Assembly (NCBI RefSeq): GCF_003205615.1
Contig: NZ_PYBV01000021.1
Location: 1-64,000, forward strand
DNA from: Micromonospora arborensis
GTDB lineage: Bacteria > Actinomycetota > Actinomycetes > Mycobacteriales > Micromonosporaceae
DNA: 64,000 bases
Direction: 5' to 3'
Made by a program: the position numbers and the translations under genes. The notes under the pieces are model-generated. The model ran no database searches and was not told where the DNA came from. It saw only the letters and a list, made by a program, of their open reading frames with translations. Below, piece by piece: positions 35,169-42,566 of this stretch (position 1 is its first letter; every line of letters begins with the position of its first letter).

Positions 35169-36155
35169 TTACGAAGTGCTCGGGGCGGCGTTTTGACGTT
35201 CCTGCAGAGCCGCAACCAGCGCTGCAGTGGTGATGTGCTGCTGACCGGACAGGATGGCCTCCTTTGCCGCCAACTCACATGCGATCGTGATTTCGGCGTG
35301 GCTTAGCCCGGCGGCCGCTTGGTCGACGCGGTCCCAGGCCCATCGCCGTGGGCTCATCGTCGCGAGCCGGCTGCGAACTACTGCGCGTGCGACGTCGGGT
35401 GTCGGTAGAGGATAATCCACCACCAGTTCAAACCGGCGGAAGAGGGCACGGTCGAGAAGCTGCGGGTGATTCGACGCTGCAACAAGCAGGCTCGGCGAGT
35501 CAGGTTGGTCGAGGAACTGCAGGAACGAGTTGAGCACTCGACGCATCTCGCCGACGTCGTTGCCGATTGCACGCTCACCGGCAAGCGCATCGACCTCGTC
35601 GAAGAGATATACGCCGCGGGTTTGCCCGAGCGCGTCGAAGATGACACGCAACTTCGCAGCCGTCTCGCCCATCATTTTCGTGATCAGGCCGTCGAGACGG
35701 ATGGTGAATAACGGCAGCCGAAGCTCGCCGGCGAGCACGTTGGCAGTCATCGTCTTGCCAGTGCCGGGCGGACCGACGAGCATCAGTCGTCGCAGCGGGT
35801 GGAAACCCTTCTCCCGGAGACGGTCCTGCTGGCGCTGTTCGAGCAAGACGCGATCTAGCCGTTGGCGTACACCTGCCTCCAGACATAGGTCTGTCAGGCG
35901 GCCGTCGGGGTAGACGACGGTGAGCAGGTCAGCGAGTTCGCCGCGCGGACGAACTACCGGTACCGGTCGACTCGGAAATGCGGCGGCCGCATGTGTGCGG
36001 AGACCGTCTACAAGTTCGCGCATCTCTTGCGCGAACTTGCCCTGACCGCTTCGCGCAGCGTGCGCGGCAACTTGCAGCGCCACCGAGTAAAAGCGGGCAT
36101 CATCGCCCTCGCCATGGCTCTTGACCAGCGCTTTTACTTGATCTGCCGTTGCCAA
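35169..36155 (-). CDS. AAA+ ATPase, IetA-like
   Basis: 328 residues from TTG 36155 with GGGGG upstream. An N-terminal helical part (1-100) precedes one AAA module: Walker A GPPGTGKT (128-135), Walker B VYLFDEVDAL (182-191), sensor-1 Asn229 in AASNHP and Arg finger candidates Arg240/241 in DRALFRRFE. The classic-clade shape (pore-like ITKMMGET) suggests a hexameric remodeller. It precedes the S8 protease by 2 bp; in IetAS both genes are needed for phage protection. I infer that the ATPase unfolds or senses a phage product and activates or feeds the protease. Confidence 0.85.
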   Translation of the reverse strand: MATADQVKALVKSHGEGDDARFYSVALQVAAHAARSGQGKFAQEMRELVDGLRTHAAAAFPSRPVPVVRPRGELADLLTVVYPDGRLTDLCLEAGVRQRLDRVLLEQRQQDRLREKGFHPLRRLMLVGPPGTGKTMTANVLAGELRLPLFTIRLDGLITKMMGETAAKLRVIFDALGQTRGVYLFDEVDALAGERAIGNDVGEMRRVLNSFLQFLDQPDSPSLLVAASNHPQLLDRALFRRFELVVDYPLPTPDVARAVVRSRLATMSPRRWAWDRVDQAAAGLSHAEITIACELAAKEAILSGQQHITTAALVAALQERQNAAPSTS

Positions 36156-36297
36156 CCGACGTCACCCCCTTCGCCCGCACGGCCCTCTCAGGCTCTGCAT
36201 ACATCGTGCCCCACGTAACGGGTAACGGCTGACCGGGCGACGTTGGGGCGGCTTCTCTCGCCCCGGCGTCTGACTATACCTATGCCAGTAGTAAATC

Positions 36298-36325
36298 TTG
36301 ACCGGTAAAATTTTATCACTATCCT
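36298..36325 (+). promoter_or_regulatory. Promoter of the XRE gene with embedded palindrome
   Basis: TTGACC (36298-36303) and TATCCT (36320-36325) are 16 bp apart, and the spacer contains the palindrome TAAAATTTTA (36306-36315). The GTG of the regulator starts seven bases after the -10, so the mRNA is probably leaderless. A divergent -10-like TATAGT lies at 36273-36278 on the minus strand for the ATPase gene. Confidence 0.6.
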
Positions 36326-36332
36326 GGAAGCT

Positions 36333-36686
36333 GTGCCAGTAGGGCGCAGCAAAAGAGGTGACAGCCGGTTCCGCGACCAAGCGAACCGGCTGTCGGCGCG
36401 GCTTCGCTCGGCGCGCATCGAGCGAGGACTGACTCAGGAGCAACTTGCCGCTCGCGCTCAAGTAGCCGTGTCGACACTGAGAAAGATCGAATCAGGCCAG
36501 GTGGTCGAGCCCGGCTATTTCACTGTGCTCTCGCTGGCGTCAGCGTTGGCGCTTGGGTTAGGTGACCTGCAGGACGCCTGCGAACCAACGCCTCCGTACC
36601 GTGAAGACGATCATCGCCAGCGGCCACGCTCAAGCAGTGGTCTGCGCAGTTCGACGCCGGCGCGAACCACGCCCACGGGAAAGTAA
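36333..36686 (+). CDS. XRE-family regulator of the element
   Basis: 117 residues from GTG. HTH_3 domain at about 19-80: LSARLRSARIERGLTQEQLA, ARAQVAVSTLRKIESGQVVE, FTVLSLASALAL. The C-terminal 35 residues are polar and probably disordered. Divergently transcribed from the ATPase-protease operon over 177 bp, with a palindrome inside its own promoter. Likely a repressor of its own gene and perhaps of the pair. Confidence 0.85.
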   Translation: MPVGRSKRGDSRFRDQANRLSARLRSARIERGLTQEQLAARAQVAVSTLRKIESGQVVEPGYFTVLSLASALALGLGDLQDACEPTPPYREDDHRQRPRSSSGLRSSTPARTTPTGK

Positions 36687-36885
36687 TAGACGGAGCGCCA
36701 CCGGGATAAGTAGGAGGGTGGGGTGACCGCGCCACTGGGCGGCGAAGGCGGCAGGTTGCTTAGAACCGCCGGGCAGAGCGAGCAGGCCCATTGCGCGTCG
36801 CGGCTGGGGCGTGTGGATGGCGGCCAGGATGCACCTCGCCAGCGACAGTGACTCAGAGTAACGGTGCAGTAGTTCCAAGCGGCAG

Positions 36886-36907
36886 GCGTGAGCCCATGGG
36901 CTCACGC
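36886..36907. repeat. Right-end palindrome (same core as left end)
   Basis: A perfect 22-bp palindrome built on GTGAGCCCATGGGCTCAC, 60 bp inside the right attachment repeat. The rest of 36687-36967 has no gene. Confidence 0.8.
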
Positions 36908-36909
36908 AA

Positions 36910-36952
36910 AACGCCCCCCTAGTCGACGATTATCGATGACCAGAGGGGCGTT
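36910..36952 (-). terminator. Element-supplied terminator of tRNA-Arg
   Basis: AACGCCCC (36910-36917) pairs with GGGGCGTT (36945-36952), with an inner CGAT/ATCG stem, just downstream of the intact tRNA on the minus strand. Confidence 0.5.
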
Positions 36953-36967
36953 GACCTGCTCAAACCC

Positions 36968-37015
36968 TGTGCGCCCGAAGGGACTCGAACCCCTAACCTT
37001 CTGATCCGTAGTCAG
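36968..37015 (-). repeat. Proximal attachment site within tRNA-Arg
   Basis: Identical over 48 bp to 32031-32078. It restores the 3' half of the tRNA, so the gene remains functional after insertion. Confidence 0.92.
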
Positions 37016-37042
37016 ATGCTCTATCCATTGAGCTACGGGCGC
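36970..37042 (-). tRNA. tRNA-Arg (anticodon ACG)
   Basis: 73 nt without encoded CCA. Acceptor stem GCGCCCG/CGGGCGC, D arm GCTCAATGGATAGAGC, anticodon stem TCTGA/TCAGA around CTACGGA (anticodon ACG) and T arm AGGGG-TTCGAGT-CCCTT. All stems pair, with one G-T in the T stem. It is the integration target of the element to its left; its 3' half is element-derived. It lies 35 bp downstream of tRNA-Ser(GCT) on the same strand. Confidence 0.96.
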
Positions 37043-37077
37043 TCGTGCTCAGCCAGTCTACACACCCGGCTTTCGCG

Positions 37078-37168
37078 CGGAGACTCCGGGATTCGAACCC
37101 GGGAGGGGCTTTAAGACCCCAACCGCATTAGCAGTGCGGCGCCATAGACCAGACTAGGCGAAGTCTCC
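37078..37168 (-). tRNA. tRNA-Ser (anticodon GCT)
   Basis: 91 nt with the long variable arm of tRNA-Ser (TTGGGGTCTTAAAGCCCCT). Acceptor GGAGACT/AGTCTCC with discriminator G; anticodon loop CTGCTAA gives GCT. Probably co-transcribed with tRNA-Arg. Confidence 0.96.
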
Positions 37169-37313
37169 CAGGTGGCCCGCAGACCACCGCGCCCGAGAAT
37201 ACAGGTCGCTACCCGCCGGGAGCAAAACGACTTCCGGGGTACGCCCACCGTGGCCGCCCGCACCCGTGTTTCGACGCTGTGCGGCAGCGTGATCGGGACT
37301 ACGCTCCATCGAT

Positions 37314-38657
37314 ATGCAGGAGCAGCCGCCCAGCGAGTCGACCCGTCGAGAGCCTGCTGAGAGAGCGCGTCGTCGCTCCCCGCGAGCCACCTTCACGCCG
37401 CCGGCCACCGCCGAGCAGCCCACGGAGACGGCGGCACCGCCGGCAGCCGTTCCGGCGAGCCAGCGTCCTCGACGGGCCAAGGCCGCCCCGGCGGTGCTCT
37501 TCCAACCACCGGAGCCGGACCGCCCCCTGCCCCGACAGCCGAGCCGCCCGTCGACCGACCCGACCGGCGAGCAGCCAAGCCAGCCGAGCGGCGAGCAACC
37601 CAGCCAGCCGAGCGGCGAGCAACCAGACCCGCGGATCGGCGAGCGACCAGGCCCGCCGGCCCGCGACCAGCCAGGCTCACCGACCGCCACCGAGGGCAGC
37701 GGCAGCAGCCAGCCGGGCCCGACGGCAGTCCAACCGGCGAAGGCGCGGACCGCCCCCGTTCGTAAGGCCGCTGCCAGGAAGGCAGCCGCCACGTCGGCCG
37801 ATGTGACCCCGAGCACACCGGCCGCGACGTCGGCGCCATCTCCGCGCAAGCGCGCCCCGAGCCCCACCAAACGGACGACGCCCGCTCGAAAGAGCACGAC
37901 GCCGAGAGAGCCCGCGCCCGGACCCGTGGCACTGGCAACCCCCGCCACGACGCAGACCGTGCCGGCTCTGGGGCGTACCCAGGAATCGGAGCTGCGGGCG
38001 GTCGCCGCCCGCGTGCTCGACCACCCCGGCTTCGCGCCGGAGCTGTTGGCTCTGGCTGCGGTGCGGTCGCTCGGGCCTGGCGCGGCCGAGTGGGCCGAGC
38101 GCCTGCGGACCCGGTACCCGGACGCGTCGGCGGACGGCCTGGCCCGGTTGGCCACCCAGCGGTTCGTCCGCTCGGCGGGCGCGGGCGGGGCGACTGCGGC
38201 GCTGGCCGGTCTCTTCGCGCCGCTGGCCGAGTTGGCCTCGGTGCTGTGGACGCACGCGAACCTGGTGCTGCACCTGGCTGCGGCGTACGGCAAGGATCCG
38301 GCCGATTCCGCCCGGGCCGTCGAGTTGTTGGTGCTCACCCAGGTGCATCCGGACCCGGCGAGCGCGCGGGCGGCCCTGGCTGCCGCAGAGACGGCGGGTG
38401 ATCCGATCGAGGGGGCCTGGCCGCGGGCGGCAGAGGCAGCCTGGCGGCTGGCCGCGCCGCTCACCGCACAGGCCGGTGGCTGGGTCGCGTTGCGGCTGGT
38501 GGCCCGGCTACTACCGGGCGCGGCGGTGTTGGCGGCGGCGCTGGGTGACGCGGCGGCGGCCGACCGGCTCGCGGCCCGGACGGTGGCCGCCTACCGGCCC
38601 CGCCGGGCGCTGACCGGTCAGAGCCAGTCGAACCATTCCCGGGGCAGCAGCGCGTAG
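37314..38657 (+). CDS. Pro/Ala-rich protein with C-terminal EcsC-like domain
   Basis: 447 residues. The first 215 are disordered, rich in Pro, Ser, Arg and Ala, with EQPSQPSG repeats encoded by 24-bp units (37566-37589, 37590-37613 and a partial third) and lysine/arginine-rich stretches (RKAAARKAAA) like histone tails. The C-terminal 220 residues are helical: ESELRAVAARVLDHPGF, LFAPLAELASVLWTHANLVL, AVELLVLTQVHPDPASA. This fits the EcsC family, whose function is unclear. TACGCT near the ATG and no SD suggest a leaderless mRNA. The gene overlaps the convergent protease by 40 bp. Confidence 0.75.
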   Translation: MQEQPPSESTRREPAERARRRSPRATFTPPATAEQPTETAAPPAAVPASQRPRRAKAAPAVLFQPPEPDRPLPRQPSRPSTDPTGEQPSQPSGEQPSQPSGEQPDPRIGERPGPPARDQPGSPTATEGSGSSQPGPTAVQPAKARTAPVRKAAARKAAATSADVTPSTPAATSAPSPRKRAPSPTKRTTPARKSTTPREPAPGPVALATPATTQTVPALGRTQESELRAVAARVLDHPGFAPELLALAAVRSLGPGAAEWAERLRTRYPDASADGLARLATQRFVRSAGAGGATAALAGLFAPLAELASVLWTHANLVLHLAAAYGKDPADSARAVELLVLTQVHPDPASARAALAAAETAGDPIEGAWPRAAEAAWRLAAPLTAQAGGWVALRLVARLLPGAAVLAAALGDAAAADRLAARTVAAYRPRRALTGQSQSNHSRGSSA

Positions 38658-39388
38658 CCGACGAAGGCGACCACGTCGAGCAGGGTGTGCGCGATGACCA
38701 GCGGCAGCACCCGCTTGGTGCGCAGGTAGAAGAGGCTGAACACGACGCCCATCACCGCGTTGCCGACGAACGCGCCGAAGCCCTGGTAGAGGTGGTAGGA
38801 GCCGCGGAGCAGCGCGCTGGCCGCGATGATCGCGGCGAGCCGCCACTGGAGCTGACGCAGCCGGGTGACCAGGTAGCCGACCACGATCACCTCCTCCAAC
38901 ACGGCGTTCTGCACGGCGGCGAGGATCAGCACCGGGACCGCCCACCAGACGTCCGGCAGCGCGGCCGGCACGAGCGTGGCGTTGAGGCCAAGCTGAGCCG
39001 CCACCCAGACCAGGGCCAGCCCGGGCAGGCCGATCAGCGCGGCCAGGCCAGCGCCGCGGGCCAGATCCTGGCCGGGCCGCCGGGCGTCCAGGCCGAGGGT
39101 CCGCGCGGGGTCGCCGGGGTCGCGGGTGAGCAGGTGTACGGCGAGCAGTACCGGCAGCAGCGCGAACACGATGCCGAGCAACTGGTACGTCAGGTCCAGC
39201 CATTGTCGGGTCGACGCCGAGGTGTTCAGCGAGGCGGTCTGCTTGGAGAGCGGACCCTCGGCGGTCAGCTTCGCGATGATCGAGACCACCGCGTAGACCG
39301 CGGACTGGCCGAGGGAGAGGCCGAGGACCAGCAGCGTCTCGGTGCCCAGCAGTCGGCGGGACACCGGGCGGGTCAGCTCAACGGTCAC
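38618..39388 (-). CDS. CPBP-family intramembrane metalloprotease
   Basis: 256 residues from GTG 39388 (MTVELTRPVSRRLLG); 39454 is an alternative start. About eight membrane helices. The Abi/CAAX signature: EEVIVVGYLVTRLR (motif 1, with Gly in place of the usual Arg), SYHLYQGFGAFVGN (motif 2) and IAHTLLDVVAF (motif 3) supply the Glu-Glu and His ligands. Such proteases process prenylated or bacteriocin-like substrates, or act on other membrane proteins; substrate unknown. 3' end overlaps the EcsC-like gene by 40 bp. Confidence 0.88.
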   Translation of the reverse strand: MTVELTRPVSRRLLGTETLLVLGLSLGQSAVYAVVSIIAKLTAEGPLSKQTASLNTSASTRQWLDLTYQLLGIVFALLPVLLAVHLLTRDPGDPARTLGLDARRPGQDLARGAGLAALIGLPGLALVWVAAQLGLNATLVPAALPDVWWAVPVLILAAVQNAVLEEVIVVGYLVTRLRQLQWRLAAIIAASALLRGSYHLYQGFGAFVGNAVMGVVFSLFYLRTKRVLPLVIAHTLLDVVAFVGYALLPREWFDWL

Positions 39389-39533
39389 CGCACCACTCTG
39401 CCCGACGGGCGGCGCCGCTGACACGGCTGACCGGCCAGCATGAGCCGATCGCACATTCTGTGCGACCAGTCGACACTCTCCGTGGACATTCTATGGGCGC
39501 CCGATCCGCTGCCGACTGGAGGAGGAGCGCCGC

Positions 39534-40649
39534 ATGGACAACCTCGCGCGGTTGCTGAAGGAGAGTTGGACCCTCGTCGAAGACGACCGGGCTCGACTGA
39601 GCGGCCACTTCTACGCCCGGCTGTTCCTGCTCGACCCCGCCCTGCGGCAACTCTTTCCGGTACAGATGGCCGACCAGGGCGACCGCCTCCTGGAAGCGAT
39701 CATCACGGCGGTCCACACCGTGGATGATCCGGAGAACTTCGACGAGTTTCTCCGGGCGCTGGGCCGCGACCACCGCAAGTACCACGTCGACGACCGGCAC
39801 TACGCGACGATGGGAGTTGCGCTCTTGGATGCGCTGCGCAGCACCGCCGGCGACGGCTGGAACCTGGAGTACGACCAGGCGTGGCGGGAGGCGTACGCGG
39901 CGATCGCCGCACTGATGATCGCCGGGGCCGCGAACGACGAGAATCCGCCCTTCTGGCACGCCGAGGTGCTGACCCACCAGCGGCACGGCCCGGACACCGC
40001 CGTGCTGACCTGCCGGGCGTTGCAGCATCCGCTGAACTGGCGGGCTGGGCAGTACGTGAGCCTGGAGGTTCCGCGCCACCACCCCCGGGTGTGGCGGAAC
40101 TACTCGGTGGCGAACGCCCCGAAGGGCGACAACGTGCTGGAGTTCCACGTGCGGTCCCCGGGGGCCGGCTGGGTGTCCGGCGCGCTGGTGCGTCGGGTGC
40201 AGCCTGGTGAGTTGCTCCGCCTGGCGGCGCCGATGGGGTCGATGACCCTGGACCGCGCCTCGGAACGGGACATCCTCTGCGTCGCTGGCGGGGTCGGCCT
40301 GGCGCCGATCAAGGCTCTGGTGGAGGAGTTGGCCTCCTACAACCGGACCCGGTGGGTGCACGTCTTCTACGGCGCCCGGCATTCGGCGGACCTGTACGGC
40401 CTGGCCAGGTTGCAGGAGTTGGTCGCCGTACATCCGTGGTTGTCGGTCACCGCGGCGTGCAGTGACGACCCGGACTTCGACGGTGAGCTGGGCGACATCC
40501 CGGACGTGGTGGCCCGGTACGGCCCGTGGACCACGCACGACTGCTACGTCTCCGGCTCGGCCCGGATGGTCCGGTCCACGCTGCGGGTGCTGGCCGCGGA
40601 CGCGGTGCCGCCGCCGAACATCCGCTACGACACCTTCGGCGACCTCTAG
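39534..40649 (+). CDS. Flavohaemoglobin-like globin/FAD-NAD reductase
   Basis: 371 residues. Globin domain 1-140 with SGHFYARLFLLDPALRQLFP and proximal His in ALGRDHRKYHV; FAD domain with RNYSVANAP and the NAD-binding GGVGLAPIKALV; C-terminal CYVSGSARMVRSTL. Flavohaemoglobins convert nitric oxide to nitrate using O2 and NAD(P)H. It is somewhat shorter than enterobacterial Hmp (about 396) and lacks its C-terminal variations. GGAGGAG precedes the ATG. A strong hairpin ends it. Confidence 0.9.
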   Translation: MDNLARLLKESWTLVEDDRARLSGHFYARLFLLDPALRQLFPVQMADQGDRLLEAIITAVHTVDDPENFDEFLRALGRDHRKYHVDDRHYATMGVALLDALRSTAGDGWNLEYDQAWREAYAAIAALMIAGAANDENPPFWHAEVLTHQRHGPDTAVLTCRALQHPLNWRAGQYVSLEVPRHHPRVWRNYSVANAPKGDNVLEFHVRSPGAGWVSGALVRRVQPGELLRLAAPMGSMTLDRASERDILCVAGGVGLAPIKALVEELASYNRTRWVHVFYGARHSADLYGLARLQELVAVHPWLSVTAACSDDPDFDGELGDIPDVVARYGPWTTHDCYVSGSARMVRSTLRVLAADAVPPPNIRYDTFGDL

Positions 40650-40665
40650 ACGTTCCTCCCCCCAC

Positions 40666-40707
40666 ACCGGGGCGCGTGCCCCTGCCCCCTGGGGCACGCG
40701 CCCCGGT
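40666..40707. terminator. Strong bidirectional terminator
   Basis: A perfect 17-bp stem (40666-40682 with 40691-40707), ACCGGGGCGCGTGCCCC and complement, between the convergent flavohaemoglobin and deformylase-fusion genes. Confidence 0.85.
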
Positions 40708-40718
40708 CCCCCCTCTGG

Positions 40719-42248
40719 TCAGTAGCGCCAGGGGTGCCCGGTCTCGCGGTATTCCTCCACCGGCACCAACGGCACGCCGGGTGTCATCCGGTCGACGTAG
40801 AGCTTGCCCTCCAGGTGGTCGATCTCGTGTGCGACCAGCCGAGCCATGCCGAACTCGAACGAGGTGATGATCCGGCTGCCGTCCCACTGGGCATGTTCCA
40901 CGTCCAGTCGCAGCGGTCGGGGCACCAGACCTCGGTGATCGAAGAAGGACAGGCAGCCCTCGTACTGCTCGTCGGTGTCCGGGTCGGCGTCGACCACCCG
41001 TGGGTTGAGCAGCACCACCGGTTCGGCCGAACGGTCGGGGGGCCGCAGCACGGCCGCCGCCCGGCCGACGCCGAGTTGCGGGGCGGCAATGCCCACCCCC
41101 TTGCTGAACGGGTGCAGCTCGTCGAGCCGGGTCAGTGCCCTGGTGAGCCGGTCGACCACGTCCCGGGCGATCTGCTCCTCTCCGGGCAGGTCGAACGGGC
41201 GGGCGCGCTGGCGCAGCAGGTCGGCACCGCGTTGCACGATGCCGAGGCCGCGCATCCGGTCGCTGGGCCGGACCCGGACACCGCTGGGCACGCTGTCCGG
41301 GTTGGTCTCCGGGCGGGCACGGAAGCGCCACTGCATCCGGTAGCGGGCGTTCAGCGGCGGGTCGTCGGTCTGCCAGTCGTAGATTGCCCGGTCACCCTCG
41401 TCGTGGCGTTGCGGGGCCGTTCGCAGTGGGCCCTCCTCCGCCGAGAGCGAGGTCTCCTCGCCCCAGACCTGCGGGTCGAGCGCCGCCGGCAAATCGAGGC
41501 GTACGGCGAGCTGCCGGGTGGGTAGCCGGACGGCCCGCTGGAACCAGGGACCCCACTTCTCGTGCCCGACGCTGTACGCGTACTCGATGGTGGCCCGGTC
41601 GCCGGGGTAGAGCGGGAAGCGCCGCTCTTCGTTCTCGAAGAGCAGCCAGATCTCCTTGAACGCGTCCCGGTCGTGTTTGGCTCGCCAGTGCATCGGTTCC
41701 GGGTCGCCGCCGCCGTCGTCTCGGCGGGCCTGTAACTGCAGCTCGGCGAAGGTGAGCTGGTGCTCCCGATGGTGCCGGTTGGAGCGGCCGGGATCGTTCG
41801 GGTAACGGTCGACGGCGACCCGGACCAGGTAGCGGGTGACCGGCTCGGTGCCGGCGTTGTACAGCTCCCGGTGGATGACGCAGCGGTAGCCGTCGTCGGT
41901 GTGGGTGAGGGTGGCGAGTTCCCGTTCCACGACGAGGCCGGTGCCGGGCGGCAGCCACTGTCCGGGCAGGTACGGCTCGCGGTGCGGCTGACCCGCACGG
42001 GCGTGCCGTAGGTCGTCGTACTCCCGGAAGCGCTGCCAGATCGCGCCGCCGGCCTCCAGGACGGCCTCGGCGCGGCGGGCGAAGTCTTCGGTCGGGCGGT
42101 GCCGGCGCCCTTCGACGTGGCTCACGTAGGACGGGTCGAACCCCATCAGGACGGCCAGTTGTTTCTTGGACAGCCCTCGCCCGGTCCGTTGTCGGGCGAG
42201 CTCGGCCGCGAAGGAGTCGGCAGCCCGTTCGAGGGGTGAGGTCGTCAT
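40719..42248 (-). CDS. XRE-type HTH fused to peptide deformylase
   Basis: 509 residues, start ATG 42248 (MTTSPLERAADSF) with GAGGA upstream. HTH at 14-65 (RGLSKKQLAVLMGFDPSYVSHVEG). A middle region (90-300) of beta-rich sequence, YRCVIHRELYNAGTEPVTRYLV and similar, matches no family I can name. C-terminal peptide deformylase (340-509): GVGIAAPQ (384-391), EGCLS (430-434, Cys432 as metal ligand) and HEIDH (474-478, two His and catalytic Glu). All PDF motifs are intact. PDF normally removes formyl from nascent proteins. Linking it to a DNA-binding domain suggests a sensor or a dedicated deformylase for regulated peptides. Confidence 0.87.
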   Translation of the reverse strand: MTTSPLERAADSFAAELARQRTGRGLSKKQLAVLMGFDPSYVSHVEGRRHRPTEDFARRAEAVLEAGGAIWQRFREYDDLRHARAGQPHREPYLPGQWLPPGTGLVVERELATLTHTDDGYRCVIHRELYNAGTEPVTRYLVRVAVDRYPNDPGRSNRHHREHQLTFAELQLQARRDDGGGDPEPMHWRAKHDRDAFKEIWLLFENEERRFPLYPGDRATIEYAYSVGHEKWGPWFQRAVRLPTRQLAVRLDLPAALDPQVWGEETSLSAEEGPLRTAPQRHDEGDRAIYDWQTDDPPLNARYRMQWRFRARPETNPDSVPSGVRVRPSDRMRGLGIVQRGADLLRQRARPFDLPGEEQIARDVVDRLTRALTRLDELHPFSKGVGIAAPQLGVGRAAAVLRPPDRSAEPVVLLNPRVVDADPDTDEQYEGCLSFFDHRGLVPRPLRLDVEHAQWDGSRIITSFEFGMARLVAHEIDHLEGKLYVDRMTPGVPLVPVEEYRETGHPWRY

Positions 42249-42452
42249 CAGCTTCCTCGTGGCCGGGGCTATAAGTTTCACGTTCTGTACGCGAGCGCAC
42301 ACGCAACTGGCACCTTTTCGACACACCGCTTGACAAGTCCCCGACGATCACCAATGCTGCCGCCGTTTCTCACCGTTGACGCCGGGTAGTACGCCGAGCA
42401 CGGTCCGCTGCTTTCGCCGGGAGGCGGGGTGACCTGGACCTCTGGATCGAAC

Positions 42453-42471
42453 CAAGGTGAGGCTTCCCTTA
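42453..42471. promoter_or_regulatory. Iron box 1 (IdeR/DmdR-type)
   Basis: CAAGGTGAGGCTTCCCTTA matches 16 of 19 positions of the IdeR consensus TWAGGTWAGSCTWACCTWA. Confidence 0.7.
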
Positions 42472-42481
42472 GACCGGACGG

Positions 42482-42500
42482 CCTGGTTAGGCTAGCCTTA
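42482..42500. promoter_or_regulatory. Iron box 2 (IdeR/DmdR-type)
   Basis: CCTGGTTAGGCTAGCCTTA matches 15 of 19 consensus positions, ten bases after box 1. Tandem boxes upstream of an FhuF-like gene indicate iron repression. Confidence 0.75.
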
Positions 42501-42566
42501 GCTCAGGACGGCGCTTGTCGTCCGCCGGGGCACACTCCTCGGCCACGCGCATGGGGGGACGATCAG

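Larger units (their letters stand above)
32031..37015. mobile_element. tRNA-Arg-inserted mini element carrying an IetAS-like pair
   Basis: Bounded by a 48-bp direct repeat of the tRNA-Arg 3' half (32031-32078 and 36968-37015), so about 4.9 kb was inserted. Contents: protease gene, AAA ATPase gene, divergent XRE regulator and two non-coding ends (32079-32604 and 36687-36967). The interior is visibly richer in A/T and less codon-biased than the flanks. No integrase, excisionase or replication gene is present, so the element must be mobilised in trans, or is a decayed remainder. Palindromes with identical core lie close to both ends. Confidence 0.85.
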
